This document shows, in pieces, positions 27,511-36,964 of a stretch of 64,000 nt of DNA. The notes beneath the pieces were generated by a model. The model worked only from the letters and a program-made list of their open reading frames with translations. It was not told where the DNA came from and searched no databases. Position 1 is the first letter of the stretch. Each line of letters opens with the position of its first letter. The DNA lies in contig NZ_CAKKLX010000028.1 in NCBI RefSeq assembly GCF_918698155.1, positions 1 to 64,000 on the forward strand. The letters run 5' to 3'. A program made the translations under genes and the position numbers. Origin of the DNA: Roseomonas sp. CECT 9278. Lineage in GTDB: Bacteria > Pseudomonadota > Alphaproteobacteria > Acetobacterales > Acetobacteraceae.

Positions 27511-28195
27511 AGCCGCCGCCGCGCACGGTCTTGATCAGCGTCGGGTTGCGCCCGTCATCCTCCAGCTTGCGGCGCAGGCGCGATACCGCGACATCGATCG
27601 CGCGGTCGAACGGGCCGGCCTGGCGGCCGCGCAGCAGGTCCATCAGCATGTCGCGCGTCAGCACGCGGTTGGGCCGTTCGACCAGCACCAGCAGCAATTC
27701 GTATTCGCCGCCGGTCAGCGGCACCTCCGCGCCCTCGGGGTTGAGCAGGCGGCGCAGGACGGGCTCAAGCGTCCAGCCGGCGAAGCGGATGGTCTTGGCC
27801 GGCGGCTCCTTGGCCGGGCCCTCGCCATTCGCGCGGCGCAGCACGGCGCGGATGCGCGCCAGCAATTCGCGCGGGTTGAACGGCTTCGCCACGTAGTCGT
27901 CCGCGCCCAGTTCCAAACCCACGATGCGGTCGGTCTCCTCCCCCATGGCGGTCAGGATCACGATCGGCACGTCCGATTGCGTGCGCAGCCAGCGCGCGAA
28001 ATCGAGCCCCGGTTCGCCCGGCATCATCAGGTCGAGCACGACCAGGTGGTAGCGCCCGAGCGGCCAGGCGCGGCGCGCATCCCGCGCATCCCGCGCGGCG
28101 GTCACGCGCATGCCCTGCTTCTCGAGGAAGCGGGACAGCAGGTCCCGGATCTCGCGGTCGTCATCGACCACGAGGATATGCGGTGCGGACTCCAT
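27479..28195 (-). CDS. OmpR-family response regulator
   Basis: 238 aa. Receiver domain 1-120 has the acidic pocket VVDDD (9-13), phospho-acceptor Asp55 in VVLDLMMPG, Thr82 region LTA, and Lys104 in YVAKPFNP. The C-terminal winged-helix DNA-binding domain (about 140-235) ends with the usual AIDVAVSRLRRKLEDD and TVRGGGYVL. With the overlapping kinase gene it forms an OmpR/EnvZ-type pair. It is divergent from the DNA glycosylase gene with about 120 bases between, where its promoter should lie. Confidence 0.94.
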   Translation of the reverse strand: MESAPHILVVDDDREIRDLLSRFLEKQGMRVTAARDARDARRAWPLGRYHLVVLDLMMPGEPGLDFARWLRTQSDVPIVILTAMGEETDRIVGLELGADDYVAKPFNPRELLARIRAVLRRANGEGPAKEPPAKTIRFAGWTLEPVLRRLLNPEGAEVPLTGGEYELLLVLVERPNRVLTRDMLMDLLRGRQAGPFDRAIDVAVSRLRRKLEDDGRNPTLIKTVRGGGYVLAATVERG

Positions 28196-28318
28196 GCCTG
28201 TTACAATAGTCCTCGACGGGGAAGGTTGCAGCGTCGGGCCGTGTTTCGTCTTGTTGCAGGGGGCCGCAGCGTTGCCCGGCGTTGCATTCGCAGCCCCGGC
28301 AGGGCTTCGTGCCGGGCC

Positions 28319-29065
28319 ATGGCCACCCCACCTCCCCCCCCACGGAGCCTCGCCCGCCGCATCCCCCGCGGGCGGTCCTCCCCCGAGGCGGCGGGGGTTC
28401 CCTCCCCATCCCCCACCCCCGCCGCCTCCCCTCCCGTGCCCGATTGGGCGCGGGCGGGCATCGTGGCGCTGGGGCGCCTCGATCCCGATTTCGCCGGCAT
28501 CGAGGACCGCGCCGGGCCGCTGGCCTGGCGGCAGCGCGACCCGGGCTTTCCCGGGCTGCTGCGCACCATCTGCGGGCAGATGATCAGCAACCAGGCCGCC
28601 GCGGCGATCTGGGGGCGGCTGTCGGCGCTGCCGGGCGTGCTCGACCCCGCCGGGTTGCTGGCACTGGAGGATGACGCGCTGCGTGGCGCCGGGCTGTCGC
28701 GGCCGAAGATGGCGCATGTGCGGGCGCTGGCGGATGCGGTGCTGGAGGGCCGGCTGGATTTCACCGCGCTGCGTGCGGCGCCGGATGCCGAGGCGGTGGC
28801 CATGCTGTCGGCGATCCCCGGCCTCGGCCCGTGGACGGCGCAGGTCCATCTGGTGTTCGGCTTCGAACGGCCGGATGTCTTCCCGACCGGCGACGTGGCG
28901 CTGGCCGCCAGCGCCGCGCACCTGAAGTCGCTGCCGGAACGCCCCAAGCCGCGCGCGCTGGTCGAGATGGCGGTGGCGTGGTCGCCCTGGCGTTCGCTGG
29001 CGGCGCGGCTGCTGTGGCATCACTGGCGCCACGCGACGGGCCGCCCGGCCGGCGAGGCGCCATAG
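28319..29065 (+). CDS. DNA-3-methyladenine glycosylase (AlkA-like, HhH-GPD)
   Basis: 248 aa base-excision repair glycosylase that removes alkylated purines. The HhH-GPD core begins near residue 75 (GLLRTICGQMISNQAAAAI). The helix-hairpin-helix is at IPGLGPWTAQVHLVF, and the catalytic Asp is Asp192 in FPTGDVALA. The first 45 residues are Pro/Ser/Arg-rich and non-homologous, so translation may really start later (a GTG near PVPDWARAG). There is no methyl-transfer (Ada) domain. It is divergent from the two-component genes. Confidence 0.88.
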   Translation: MATPPPPPRSLARRIPRGRSSPEAAGVPSPSPTPAASPPVPDWARAGIVALGRLDPDFAGIEDRAGPLAWRQRDPGFPGLLRTICGQMISNQAAAAIWGRLSALPGVLDPAGLLALEDDALRGAGLSRPKMAHVRALADAVLEGRLDFTALRAAPDAEAVAMLSAIPGLGPWTAQVHLVFGFERPDVFPTGDVALAASAAHLKSLPERPKPRALVEMAVAWSPWRSLAARLLWHHWRHATGRPAGEAP

Positions 29066-29130
29066 GGCCGGCAGGCCGGCGAGCCGGGGGGCATGGACGG
29101 CCGCCCGCGCGGATGGTTCCTTCGCGCGCC

Positions 29131-30285
29131 ATGACCCTGCCGCTGTCGCCGCGCATCCGCGCCACCCAGACCCCACCGATTCCGGCCGTGCGCGGTTGGG
29201 CGGCGCGCTATGACGGCCGCGCCGGGCCGGTGCTGGACCTGACCCAGGCGGTGCCGGGCTATCCGCCGCATCCTGACCTTCTGGCGAAGCTGGCCGAGGC
29301 CGCCGGCAGCCGCGCCGCCGCCGGCTACGGCCCGATCGATGGCGACCCGGCGCTGCGCGAGGCGCTGGCCGAGGACATGGCCGGCTTCTACGGCGCGCGC
29401 ATCAGCGCGGCGGATGTGGCGATCACCTCGGGCGGCAACCTCGCCTTCACCATGGCCATGAGCGTGCTGGCCGGCCAGGGCGAGGCGGTGATGCTGCCCA
29501 CCCCCTGGTACTTCAACCATCGCATGGCGCTGAGCGCGCTCGGCATTCCCTGCGTGCCGCTGGACTGCCGGGCGGAGGACGGCTTCATCCCCGACCCCGA
29601 CCGCGCCGCCGCGCTGATGGCGGGCGTGCGCGCCATCGTGCTGGTCACGCCGAACAATCCCACGGGGGCGGTCTATCCGCCCGCGGTGATCGCGCGCTTT
29701 GCCGAACTGGCGCGCGCGCACGGCGCCTGGCTGGTGCTGGACGAGACCTATCGCGATTTCCTCAGCCCCGCGCAGTCGCCACCCCATGCGCTGTTCGCCA
29801 ACCCCGCCTGGGACGATGGCTTCGTGCACCTGTATTCGTTTTCCAAGGCGTATTGCGTGCCGGGGCACCGCGTCGGCGCCATCGTGTGCGGGCCGGGCTT
29901 CCGCGCGGAATTGATGAAGGCGCTGGACACCATGCAGATCAACGCGCCCAAGGCCGCGCAGGCGGCGCTGGCCTGGGGCGTGGAGGCGTTGCGCGACTGG
30001 CGCGGCGCCAACCGCGACCTGATGGCCGGGCGCGCCGGGGCGTTCCGCCGTGCGGTGGCGCAACTGCCGGGCTGGCGGCTGGACAGCCTCGGCGCCTATT
30101 TCGCCTATCTGCGCCTGCCGGCGGATGCGCCGGACGCGGTGGCGCTGGCCGAGCACCTCGCGGTGGAACGCGGGCTGCTCGGCCTGCCGGGGCCGTTCTT
30201 CGGGCCGGGGCAGGAGCGCCACCTGCGCCTCGCCTTCGCCAATGCCGAGGAGAGCGTGATCGCGCAGGTTCCCGCGCGACTGTAG
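29131..30285 (+). CDS. PLP-dependent aminotransferase, class I/II
   Basis: 384 aa fold-type I aminotransferase. The substrate/cofactor regions are visible: GYGPIDGDPALREALA, SGGNLAFTMAM, LVTPNNPTGAVYP, VLDETYRDF, and the cofactor lysine Lys239 in YSFSKAYCVPGHRVG. The Arg binding the substrate carboxylate is in the final segment (RHLRLAFAN). Aspartate/aromatic versus other specificity cannot be decided. It starts 65 bases after the glycosylase, probably on the same transcript. There is no pathway context. Confidence 0.87.
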   Translation: MTLPLSPRIRATQTPPIPAVRGWAARYDGRAGPVLDLTQAVPGYPPHPDLLAKLAEAAGSRAAAGYGPIDGDPALREALAEDMAGFYGARISAADVAITSGGNLAFTMAMSVLAGQGEAVMLPTPWYFNHRMALSALGIPCVPLDCRAEDGFIPDPDRAAALMAGVRAIVLVTPNNPTGAVYPPAVIARFAELARAHGAWLVLDETYRDFLSPAQSPPHALFANPAWDDGFVHLYSFSKAYCVPGHRVGAIVCGPGFRAELMKALDTMQINAPKAAQAALAWGVEALRDWRGANRDLMAGRAGAFRRAVAQLPGWRLDSLGAYFAYLRLPADAPDAVALAEHLAVERGLLGLPGPFFGPGQERHLRLAFANAEESVIAQVPARL

Positions 30286-30385
30286 GACAGCCCGCACAAC
30301 CGTTGCGCGAACGTATTTTCCGCCTTGCCGCAGGCGGTTGCCTCCCCGACACTTTCGCCAGTTCGGTGATCGGAAGGGGTTCGGC

Positions 30386-33300
30386 ATGTCGGGTTGGTTT
30401 CCGGGCCCAGGCGCCACGACCGGCAGTGACAGCTTCACCGGCACCGCCGGCGACGACGCGGCGGATGGGCTCGGCGGCGACGACACGCTGCGCGGGGCGC
30501 TCGGTGCGGATTCGCTCAGCGGCGGCGACGACAACGACCTTCTCATCGCCTTCGACACGGTGCTCGGTGGCGGCGCGGCACCCGCGGCGGCGGCCGATAC
30601 GCTCGATGGCGGCAGCGGCAATGATTCGCTGTTCAGCACCGACCAGGTGTTCGGCGCCATCACCGGCGATACGCTGATCGGCGGCGCGGGCATCGACACC
30701 GCCTTCATCTCGATCGCGGCGAGTGGCGCCAGCGCAGACTTCGTGCCGGATGCCGCGGGCGACTGGGCCAATGCCGGCTTCCTGGTGACCGGGGTCGAGC
30801 AGCTGCACTTCACCGCCACCGGCGCCGCCAACCGCATCGAGGGGCGGGTCGATGGCGGCGGGGATACGCTGGTCGGCCTGGAGGGCGACGACACGCTGCG
30901 CGGCTTCGCCGGCGCCGACAGCCTGCTGGGCGGGGCGGACCGCGACCTGCTGGAAGGCGGGGCGGACCGCGACACGCTCGCTGGCGACGCCAGCGACGAC
31001 ACGCTGGTGGGCGAGGCCGGCAACGACGTGCTGCGCGGTGGTTCCGGCACCGACAGCCTGGCGGGCGGCGCCGACAACGACCTGCTGGTGGACCTGACGG
31101 GCAACGACGCGCTCGATGGCGGGGACGGCAATGACAGCATCCTGGGTGGCGCGGACAACGACACGCTGCTGGGCGGGGCCGGCAATGACAGCCTGAACGG
31201 CGAGGCCGGCACCGATTCGATCCTGGCCGGCGAGGGCAACGACACCGCGCTGGGCGGAGATGCCGCCGACACCATCCTGGGCGAGGACGGCGCGGATTCG
31301 ATCCTCGGCGGCGCGGGCAATGACAGCATCGAGGGCGGTGCGGGCAACGATACGATCTTCGATGGCGACAACACGCTCTCGGGCGCGGACACGCTGATCG
31401 GCGGCGAGGGCGACGACTCGATCCTGAGCCGCGCGGGCGGCGATTCGATCGACGGCGGCGAGGGCCAGGACACGCTGGTCTTCCGCCATACCCAGCAATT
31501 CTTCGGCGACCCGCCGACCGACCCGCCGCTCGATTTCCGTCCGGTGGACAGCGCCACGCCGACCAGCCTGGGCGAAGGCAGCACCGTGGTCGGCGTCGAG
31601 GTCTTCGTGATCCGCGGATCGCTCCGCAGCGACACGATCCAGGGCCTGGGCGGCAATGACAACTTCGTCGGCAATGGCGGGGGAGACAGCCTGTGGGGCG
31701 GCGATGGGAACGACACGCTGGCCGGTGCCGGCGCGATCGCCACCCCGGATACGCTGATGGCAGGCGCCGGCAACGACAGCATCAGCGCCACCGGCGGGGC
31801 GGACAGCATCGATGGCGGCATAGGCCAGGACACGCTGTCGGCGGATGCCCGGAGCGGCGAGACCTGGGATTTCCGACCGGTCGACAGCGCGACCGCCGCC
31901 TCGCTGGGTGCGGGCGGCGGCTCGGTGGTCGGCATCGAGGTCTTCCGATTCAGCGGCAGCGACGGCAACGACACCTTTTTCGGCCTGGACGGCAATGACA
32001 GCCTGGACGGCAGCACCGGCGCCGACCTGATCGGCGGCGGCGACGGCAACGACACGCTGGAGGGCGGCAACGACTCCCCGGGCGGCGCGGCGGACACGAT
32101 GCTGGGCGGCAAGGGCGACGACCGGCTGATCTCCGGGTCTGGCTTTCGGAACCTTGACGCTGTCTACGTCGACGGCGGCGAGGGTTTCGACACGCTCGTC
32201 CTGAGCGGCGCAGGGACGCTGTCCAACGCGCCGATCAACTTCACCCCGGTCAGCAGCACCATCGAGGCCTCGACCGGCATCGGCGGCACGGTGATCAACG
32301 TCGAGCGCTTCGACATCTCCGGCAGCGAAGTGGCCGACACGATCGGTGGGCTCGACGCTGATGATTCGCTCCTTGGCGGGCGGGGCAGCGACCTCCTGCG
32401 CGGCGAGGGCGGCAACGACACCCTGCGCGACCAGGGGTTGAATCCCGGCAGCGTGGCAAGCAACGACACGCTGGAGGGCGGTGCCGGCGACGACGTGCTG
32501 GAGAGTACGGACTTCCGGATCTCCGGAACCGGGACCGCGGAGCCCGGGTCGGATCGGATCGATGGCGGCGAGGGCGACGACCTCGCGATCATCGGGCGCT
32601 TCCAGATCACAGAACCCGGCAAGGCGCTGAACTTCACGCCCGAGGACACGCTGGAGACGGCGCTGGGCGATGGCGGCGTGGTGCTCGGAGTCGAGCGCTT
32701 CAACATCCGCGGCACGCAGGTGGGCGACACCATCGCGGGCCTGGCCGAAGGCGACTACGACGACACGCTGCGGGGCGAAGGTGGGGCCGATTCGCTTCTC
32801 GGCTTCGGTGGCGACGACAGCATCCGCGACGGCGACCTCTCCAGCAACACCGACGCCGACACGATCTTTGGCGGGCTCGGCAGCGACACGGTGGTGAGCG
32901 GCGGCGGGGTCGACCTGCTGGTCGGCGGCGACAGCATCCCGCCCGCCCCGCCCGAAGGCGAGGATACGCCCGCGCCGGACGGCGACGACGGCATCGACCT
33001 GGCCGTCATCTCCCGCTTCAACCTGGCGACGTCGTTCAGCTTCCTGCCGACCGACCCGCTGGCTGCCGAGACCATCAGCGACGGCACCACCGTGTTCGGC
33101 TTCGAGTATTTCAACATCAATGGCGGGTCGGGCGACGACACGATCGGCGGGCTCGGGCTGAACGACACGCTGCTGGGCGGTGGCGGCAACGACAGCCTGC
33201 TCGGGCGCGATGGCGACGACCTGCTGCGGGACGTGAATGGCGGCCTCGACACACTGCAGGGCGAGGGGGGCAACGACACGCTGGAGGGCAACACCGGTGC

Positions 33301-34645
33301 CGACAGCCTGGTCGGTGGCGAAGGCCAGGATTTTGCCGACTACAATACCTCGGCCGCCGGCGTGACGGTCTCCCTCGCACCCGGCGTGGTGGGGTCCGGC
33401 GGCGACGCCGCGGGCGATACGCTGGTCGATATCGAGGCATTGAACGGCAGCGACCACAACGACGTGCTGTCGGGCCTGGCTGGCGCGTCCGACACGCTGC
33501 AGGGCGGCGGCGGGGATGACACCATCCTCGCGACCGGCGGCGGCGACGTGCTGGATGGCGGCACGCGCACGCTGTTCGGGATCGGCGTGGTGATCGGCAC
33601 GGTACCCGGCCACGACATGCTCGATGCCGGGGCCGATACCGCGGGCGTGGTGATCGACCTTGCGGCGCAGACCGTGGCGGGCGGGCTGCTGGAAGGCAGC
33701 ACGATCAGCCGCTTCGAGGATGCGGCGGGCGGGTCGGGCGATGATTCGCTGACCGGCGATGGCGGCGCCAATACGCTGCTCGGCCGCGACGGCACCGACA
33801 CCATCACCGGCGGCGCAGGCGACGACAGCATCGATGCCGGCGGCGATGGCGACCTGGCCTATTGGCGCGCGGGCGATGGCAACGACACCATCCAGTTCGG
33901 CGCGGGCGATGACACGCTCTACCTCACGGGCTGGACCGGCGACGACACCGACGACTGGACCGAGACGACCGAGGCCGACGGCGCGCGGCTATTCGTGCTC
34001 GGCACGGGCGGGTCGGTGCGCGCCTATGGGCTCGAGGACGTCACCTGCTTCCTGGCCGGCACGATGATCGCGACACCGACCGGCGAGGTGCCGGTGGAAA
34101 GCCTGCGCGCCGGCGACATGGTGCTGACGGGATCGCGCGGCGAGGTGCCGCAGGGCGTGATCTGGATGGGCCGCACGCGCGTGGCCGTGGCCGGGCGCGC
34201 CGACCCGACCGGCGTGGCCCCCGTGCTGATCCGCGCGGGTGCGCTCGGCGATGGCCTGCCGCGGCGCGACCTGCGTGTTTCCCCCGAGCACGGCATGCTG
34301 CTGGACGGCCACCTGGTGCCCGCGGTGCTTCTCGTGAACGGCACCAGCATCGTCCAGGAATGCTGGCGGGCGGAGGCGCAATACTGGCACGTCGAACTGC
34401 CCGCGCATGGCCTGGTGCTGGCGGAGGGCGCGCCCAGCGAAACCTACTACGACGACGGCAACCGCGGCCTGTTCGACAACCACGTGGTCACGACGCTGTT
34501 CAAGGATTTTGCGCCGTTCGCGCCGCGCCCGCGCTACGAGGCCGCAGCCTGCCGCCCGGTGCTGCGCGGCGGGCCGGCGCTGGCCGCGCTGCGCGCGCGG
34601 CTGGCGGAGCGCGCGGCGATGCTGCGTGCGCGCGTGGCCGGCTGA
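30386..34645 (+). CDS. RTX calcium-binding repeat protein with C-terminal Hint domain
   Basis: 1419 aa, strongly acidic. Residues 20 to about 1205 are packed with RTX nonapeptides (GGxGxDxLx, e.g. GGAGNDSLNGE), which bind calcium and fold outside the cell. They are interrupted by five copies of a 45-aa module. The C-terminal part begins with Cys1221 in VTCFLAGTMIATPTGEVPVE, the start of a Hint (Hedgehog/intein) autoprocessing domain running to about 1370 (LRVSPEHGMLL, VLLVNGTSIV). Such proteins are expected to leave by a type I system, which is not in this window. There is no N-terminal signal. AAGGGG precedes the ATG. Hint chemistry may cleave or anchor the protein. Confidence 0.88.
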   Translation: MSGWFPGPGATTGSDSFTGTAGDDAADGLGGDDTLRGALGADSLSGGDDNDLLIAFDTVLGGGAAPAAAADTLDGGSGNDSLFSTDQVFGAITGDTLIGGAGIDTAFISIAASGASADFVPDAAGDWANAGFLVTGVEQLHFTATGAANRIEGRVDGGGDTLVGLEGDDTLRGFAGADSLLGGADRDLLEGGADRDTLAGDASDDTLVGEAGNDVLRGGSGTDSLAGGADNDLLVDLTGNDALDGGDGNDSILGGADNDTLLGGAGNDSLNGEAGTDSILAGEGNDTALGGDAADTILGEDGADSILGGAGNDSIEGGAGNDTIFDGDNTLSGADTLIGGEGDDSILSRAGGDSIDGGEGQDTLVFRHTQQFFGDPPTDPPLDFRPVDSATPTSLGEGSTVVGVEVFVIRGSLRSDTIQGLGGNDNFVGNGGGDSLWGGDGNDTLAGAGAIATPDTLMAGAGNDSISATGGADSIDGGIGQDTLSADARSGETWDFRPVDSATAASLGAGGGSVVGIEVFRFSGSDGNDTFFGLDGNDSLDGSTGADLIGGGDGNDTLEGGNDSPGGAADTMLGGKGDDRLISGSGFRNLDAVYVDGGEGFDTLVLSGAGTLSNAPINFTPVSSTIEASTGIGGTVINVERFDISGSEVADTIGGLDADDSLLGGRGSDLLRGEGGNDTLRDQGLNPGSVASNDTLEGGAGDDVLESTDFRISGTGTAEPGSDRIDGGEGDDLAIIGRFQITEPGKALNFTPEDTLETALGDGGVVLGVERFNIRGTQVGDTIAGLAEGDYDDTLRGEGGADSLLGFGGDDSIRDGDLSSNTDADTIFGGLGSDTVVSGGGVDLLVGGDSIPPAPPEGEDTPAPDGDDGIDLAVISRFNLATSFSFLPTDPLAAETISDGTTVFGFEYFNINGGSGDDTIGGLGLNDTLLGGGGNDSLLGRDGDDLLRDVNGGLDTLQGEGGNDTLEGNTGADSLVGGEGQDFADYNTSAAGVTVSLAPGVVGSGGDAAGDTLVDIEALNGSDHNDVLSGLAGASDTLQGGGGDDTILATGGGDVLDGGTRTLFGIGVVIGTVPGHDMLDAGADTAGVVIDLAAQTVAGGLLEGSTISRFEDAAGGSGDDSLTGDGGANTLLGRDGTDTITGGAGDDSIDAGGDGDLAYWRAGDGNDTIQFGAGDDTLYLTGWTGDDTDDWTETTEADGARLFVLGTGGSVRAYGLEDVTCFLAGTMIATPTGEVPVESLRAGDMVLTGSRGEVPQGVIWMGRTRVAVAGRADPTGVAPVLIRAGALGDGLPRRDLRVSPEHGMLLDGHLVPAVLLVNGTSIVQECWRAEAQYWHVELPAHGLVLAEGAPSETYYDDGNRGLFDNHVVTTLFKDFAPFAPRPRYEAAACRPVLRGGPALAALRARLAERAAMLRARVAG
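31529..33170 (+). repeat. Five 45-aa modules interspersed in the RTX array
   Basis: Modules begin at about 31529, 31865, 32233, 32627 and 33035, spaced 336-408 bases. Each reads roughly (L/W/I/F)xFxPxDS...ETxxGxxVxGxExFxIxGxxxxDTIxGL, then returns to GxD/GxN RTX units. Sequence conservation is at protein rather than DNA level, so the duplication is old. Their regular phase suggests a structural unit such as a capping or spacer domain. Confidence 0.65.
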
Positions 34646-34714
34646 AGCGGTTCCTTGGCGCGCGGCGTGGTCCGCGGCAGGATCGGCGCAGCCACCGATG
34701 CGCCGAGATACGCC

Positions 34715-35431
34715 ATGACCAGCCGCCGTTCGTTATTCCTTGCCGCGGCGGGGCTGGCCGGCGCGCCCGCGGCGCAGGCCGCCGCGACCACGATCGCGCT
34801 GCGCACTGGCCAGCCCCACAGCACCATCGTGGCACGCACGATCCGCGGCGCGGCGGGCGAGGCCTTCGCCATCGCCTTCACCGGCGCGGGCGCGCCGCAG
34901 GGCGAAATCCGCCTGCCCACCTGGTACGGCGATGGGCGCATCCTGCGCAGCCTGCCGATCGCGGGGCGGGAGGTGCTGCTGGCCTCCTTCCAGGGCAATC
35001 GCGGCACGGGCGTGGCGCAGAAGCTGGCCGCGGTGATCGGCGTGGATGACGCCGGGGCGCTGCGAATCCTCGGTATCGAGACGCTGTCCTTCCACGACGC
35101 GCAGGTCAGCACCGCGTCGCGCCGGCTGGAAGGCGTGATCGAACCGCGGCCGGAGCGCGACGCGCTGTTGCTGCGCATGTCCACCACCGGTCGCATTCGC
35201 CCGCGGCCCGAGACGACGGAGCGCTGGACCACGCGCCTGTCCTGGGCCGGCGCGGGCGTGCTGAACGCGGAACCGACGCCGCGCGACGCCGGCGAGATCC
35301 GCCACCGCGTCGATGCCGCGCGCGCGAAACTCGCCGCCATCCTGGCCGCCGCGCCGATCACCGACGCGACGCGCATCGACTACGACGAGACCGGCATCTG
35401 GGCGGTCGGCTACGCCCAGGCCGTCACCTGA
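34715..35431 (+). CDS. Exported hypothetical protein
   Basis: 238 aa with a Tat-like or Sec signal (MTSRRSLFLAAAGLAGAPAA, cleavage near residue 24 after AQAAA). The mature domain has TTIALRTGQPHSTI, LPTWYGDGRILRSLP and a His-containing segment ETLSFHDAQVST; no known catalytic motif is seen. It starts 69 bases after the RTX-Hint gene in the same direction, so it may be co-expressed and act on or with it, which is inference. Its last eight bases overlap the end of the hydantoinase gene on the other strand. Confidence 0.7.
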   Translation: MTSRRSLFLAAAGLAGAPAAQAAATTIALRTGQPHSTIVARTIRGAAGEAFAIAFTGAGAPQGEIRLPTWYGDGRILRSLPIAGREVLLASFQGNRGTGVAQKLAAVIGVDDAGALRILGIETLSFHDAQVSTASRRLEGVIEPRPERDALLLRMSTTGRIRPRPETTERWTTRLSWAGAGVLNAEPTPRDAGEIRHRVDAARAKLAAILAAAPITDATRIDYDETGIWAVGYAQAVT

Positions 35432-36905
35432 AGGGCGCGGGGTCGAAGCCGTCCGGCGTGATGCCGCGCGGGCGGATGAAGTCGTAGGGGCCGCGCGGCA
35501 GGAAGCGGCCGGTGCCGGGTTCGGCCTGCACCTTGCCGTCGCGCATCACGACATCGCCGCGGCGGATGGTGGCGACGGGCCAGCCGGTGACCTCCATGCC
35601 TTCATAGGGCGTGTAGTCGATCGCGTGCTGCATCAGCGCGTTGGTGAGCGTGACCTTCTTGCGCGGATCCCACAGCGCCAGGTCGGCATCGGCGCCGACC
35701 GCGATCATGCCCTTGCGCGGGGCGAGGCCCATCAGCCGCGCGGGGTTCGTGCTGGTCAGGCGCACGAAGTCATCCAGGCTGATGCGGCCCTTCGAGACAC
35801 CCTCGCTGAAGATGATGGGAAGGCGCGCGGCGAAGCCGGGAATGCCGTTGGGGATGTCGCGGAACACCGCATCGGCGCCATTGGACCGCTTGCCCTTGTC
35901 GCCTTCATACGAGAACGCGCAATGGTCCGACGAGATGACGTCGAGCGTGCCGCGGCGGATCATCTCCCAGATGCGCGCGTGTTCGTCCTTCGTGCGGGGC
36001 GCGGGGCTGCACATGAATTTCGCCCCCTCGAAGCCGGGGCGGTCCATGTCGGCGGCGGTGAGCGCGACGTATTGCGGGCAGGTCTCGCCCCAGACTTTCA
36101 CGCCGCGGGCCTGGGCGCGGGCGATCTCCTCCGCGGCCTCGGCGCAGCTCACGTGGAAGACCTGGATCGGCTGGTCGACCAGCTCGGCCAACGCGATGGC
36201 GCGGTGGGTGGCTTCGCGTTCCACCACCGGCGGTCGTGCCCAGGCGTGGTATTTCGGCGCCGTCATGCCGTGCCTGAGCAGCTCGGCGGTGCGCCAGTTG
36301 ATCGCCGCGTAGTTCTCGCAATGCACCGTGACCAGGCAGCCCAGCTCGCGCGCCTTGGTCAGCACGCGCAGGTATTGCGCGTCGGCCAGGTGCAGCGGTT
36401 CGTAGGTCAGGAAGACCTTCAGGCTGCGCACGCCCTCGGCGACCACGCGCGGCACTTCATCATCCATCACCGCGTCGGTCGGGTCGGAGATGATCTGGTG
36501 GAAGGCGTGGTCGAGCATCCCCTTCGCGGCCCGCGCGCGGTAATCCACGTAGCGGTCCCAGACGCCGAAGCCCTTCCATTGCGGGATGAAGCATACGACC
36601 GAGGTGGTGCCGCCGGCGAAGGCGGATGCGCTGGCGGTAGCGAAGCTTTCCTCGTTCACCGTGACCGGCGGCTCCGCCACGCCCGTGCTGGCATAGCCGC
36701 CGCGCGAGGGTTCCTCGATGTGGCAATGGCTGTCGACGCCGCCGGGGAGAACCAGCAGCCCATCCGCTTCCACCACGCGCGCCGCATCGGTGATGCGGTC
36801 GGCGAGTGCCACGATCCGCCCGTCCTTCACGCCGATGTCGCAGCGCGTGGTGCCGAAGCCGGTCGCCACCTGGCCGCCGCGCACCGCGAGGTCGTACTCC
36901 GCCAT
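35424..36905 (-). CDS. Dihydropyrimidinase / hydantoinase
   Basis: 493 aa cyclic amidohydrolase that opens hydantoin or dihydropyrimidine rings. The binuclear metal site is complete: His-x-His in GVDSHCHIEEP, the Lys expected to be carboxylated in SLKVFLTYEP, His in VTVHCEN, His in VFHVSC and Asp in SSDHCAFS. Downstream are KGMIAVGADADLALWDP and the typical C-terminus. The start has AGGAGA upstream. It is last in a minus-strand run after the P450 gene (59-base gap), and this context makes a cyclic amide/imino-acid substrate likely. Phenylhydantoinase and dihydropyrimidinase cannot be separated by sight. Confidence 0.88.
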   Translation of the reverse strand: MAEYDLAVRGGQVATGFGTTRCDIGVKDGRIVALADRITDAARVVEADGLLVLPGGVDSHCHIEEPSRGGYASTGVAEPPVTVNEESFATASASAFAGGTTSVVCFIPQWKGFGVWDRYVDYRARAAKGMLDHAFHQIISDPTDAVMDDEVPRVVAEGVRSLKVFLTYEPLHLADAQYLRVLTKARELGCLVTVHCENYAAINWRTAELLRHGMTAPKYHAWARPPVVEREATHRAIALAELVDQPIQVFHVSCAEAAEEIARAQARGVKVWGETCPQYVALTAADMDRPGFEGAKFMCSPAPRTKDEHARIWEMIRRGTLDVISSDHCAFSYEGDKGKRSNGADAVFRDIPNGIPGFAARLPIIFSEGVSKGRISLDDFVRLTSTNPARLMGLAPRKGMIAVGADADLALWDPRKKVTLTNALMQHAIDYTPYEGMEVTGWPVATIRRGDVVMRDGKVQAEPGTGRFLPRGPYDFIRPRGITPDGFDPAPFR

Positions 36906-36964
36906 ACCCGCTCTCCTGTTCGCCGCGCCGCAACATTGCGGCGCAGCGCCTGGGGCGACAAGCC

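Noticed and set aside
29020..33613. Long minus-strand frames (1030 and 1224 codons) across the aminotransferase and RTX genes
   Set aside because: They cross two well-supported plus-strand genes and encode skewed, domain-free products.
30440..33900. Regularly repeated short DNA suggestive of a CRISPR array
   Set aside because: The repeats are coding, keep the frame and spell RTX nonapeptides. There are no constant repeats with unrelated spacers and no cas genes.
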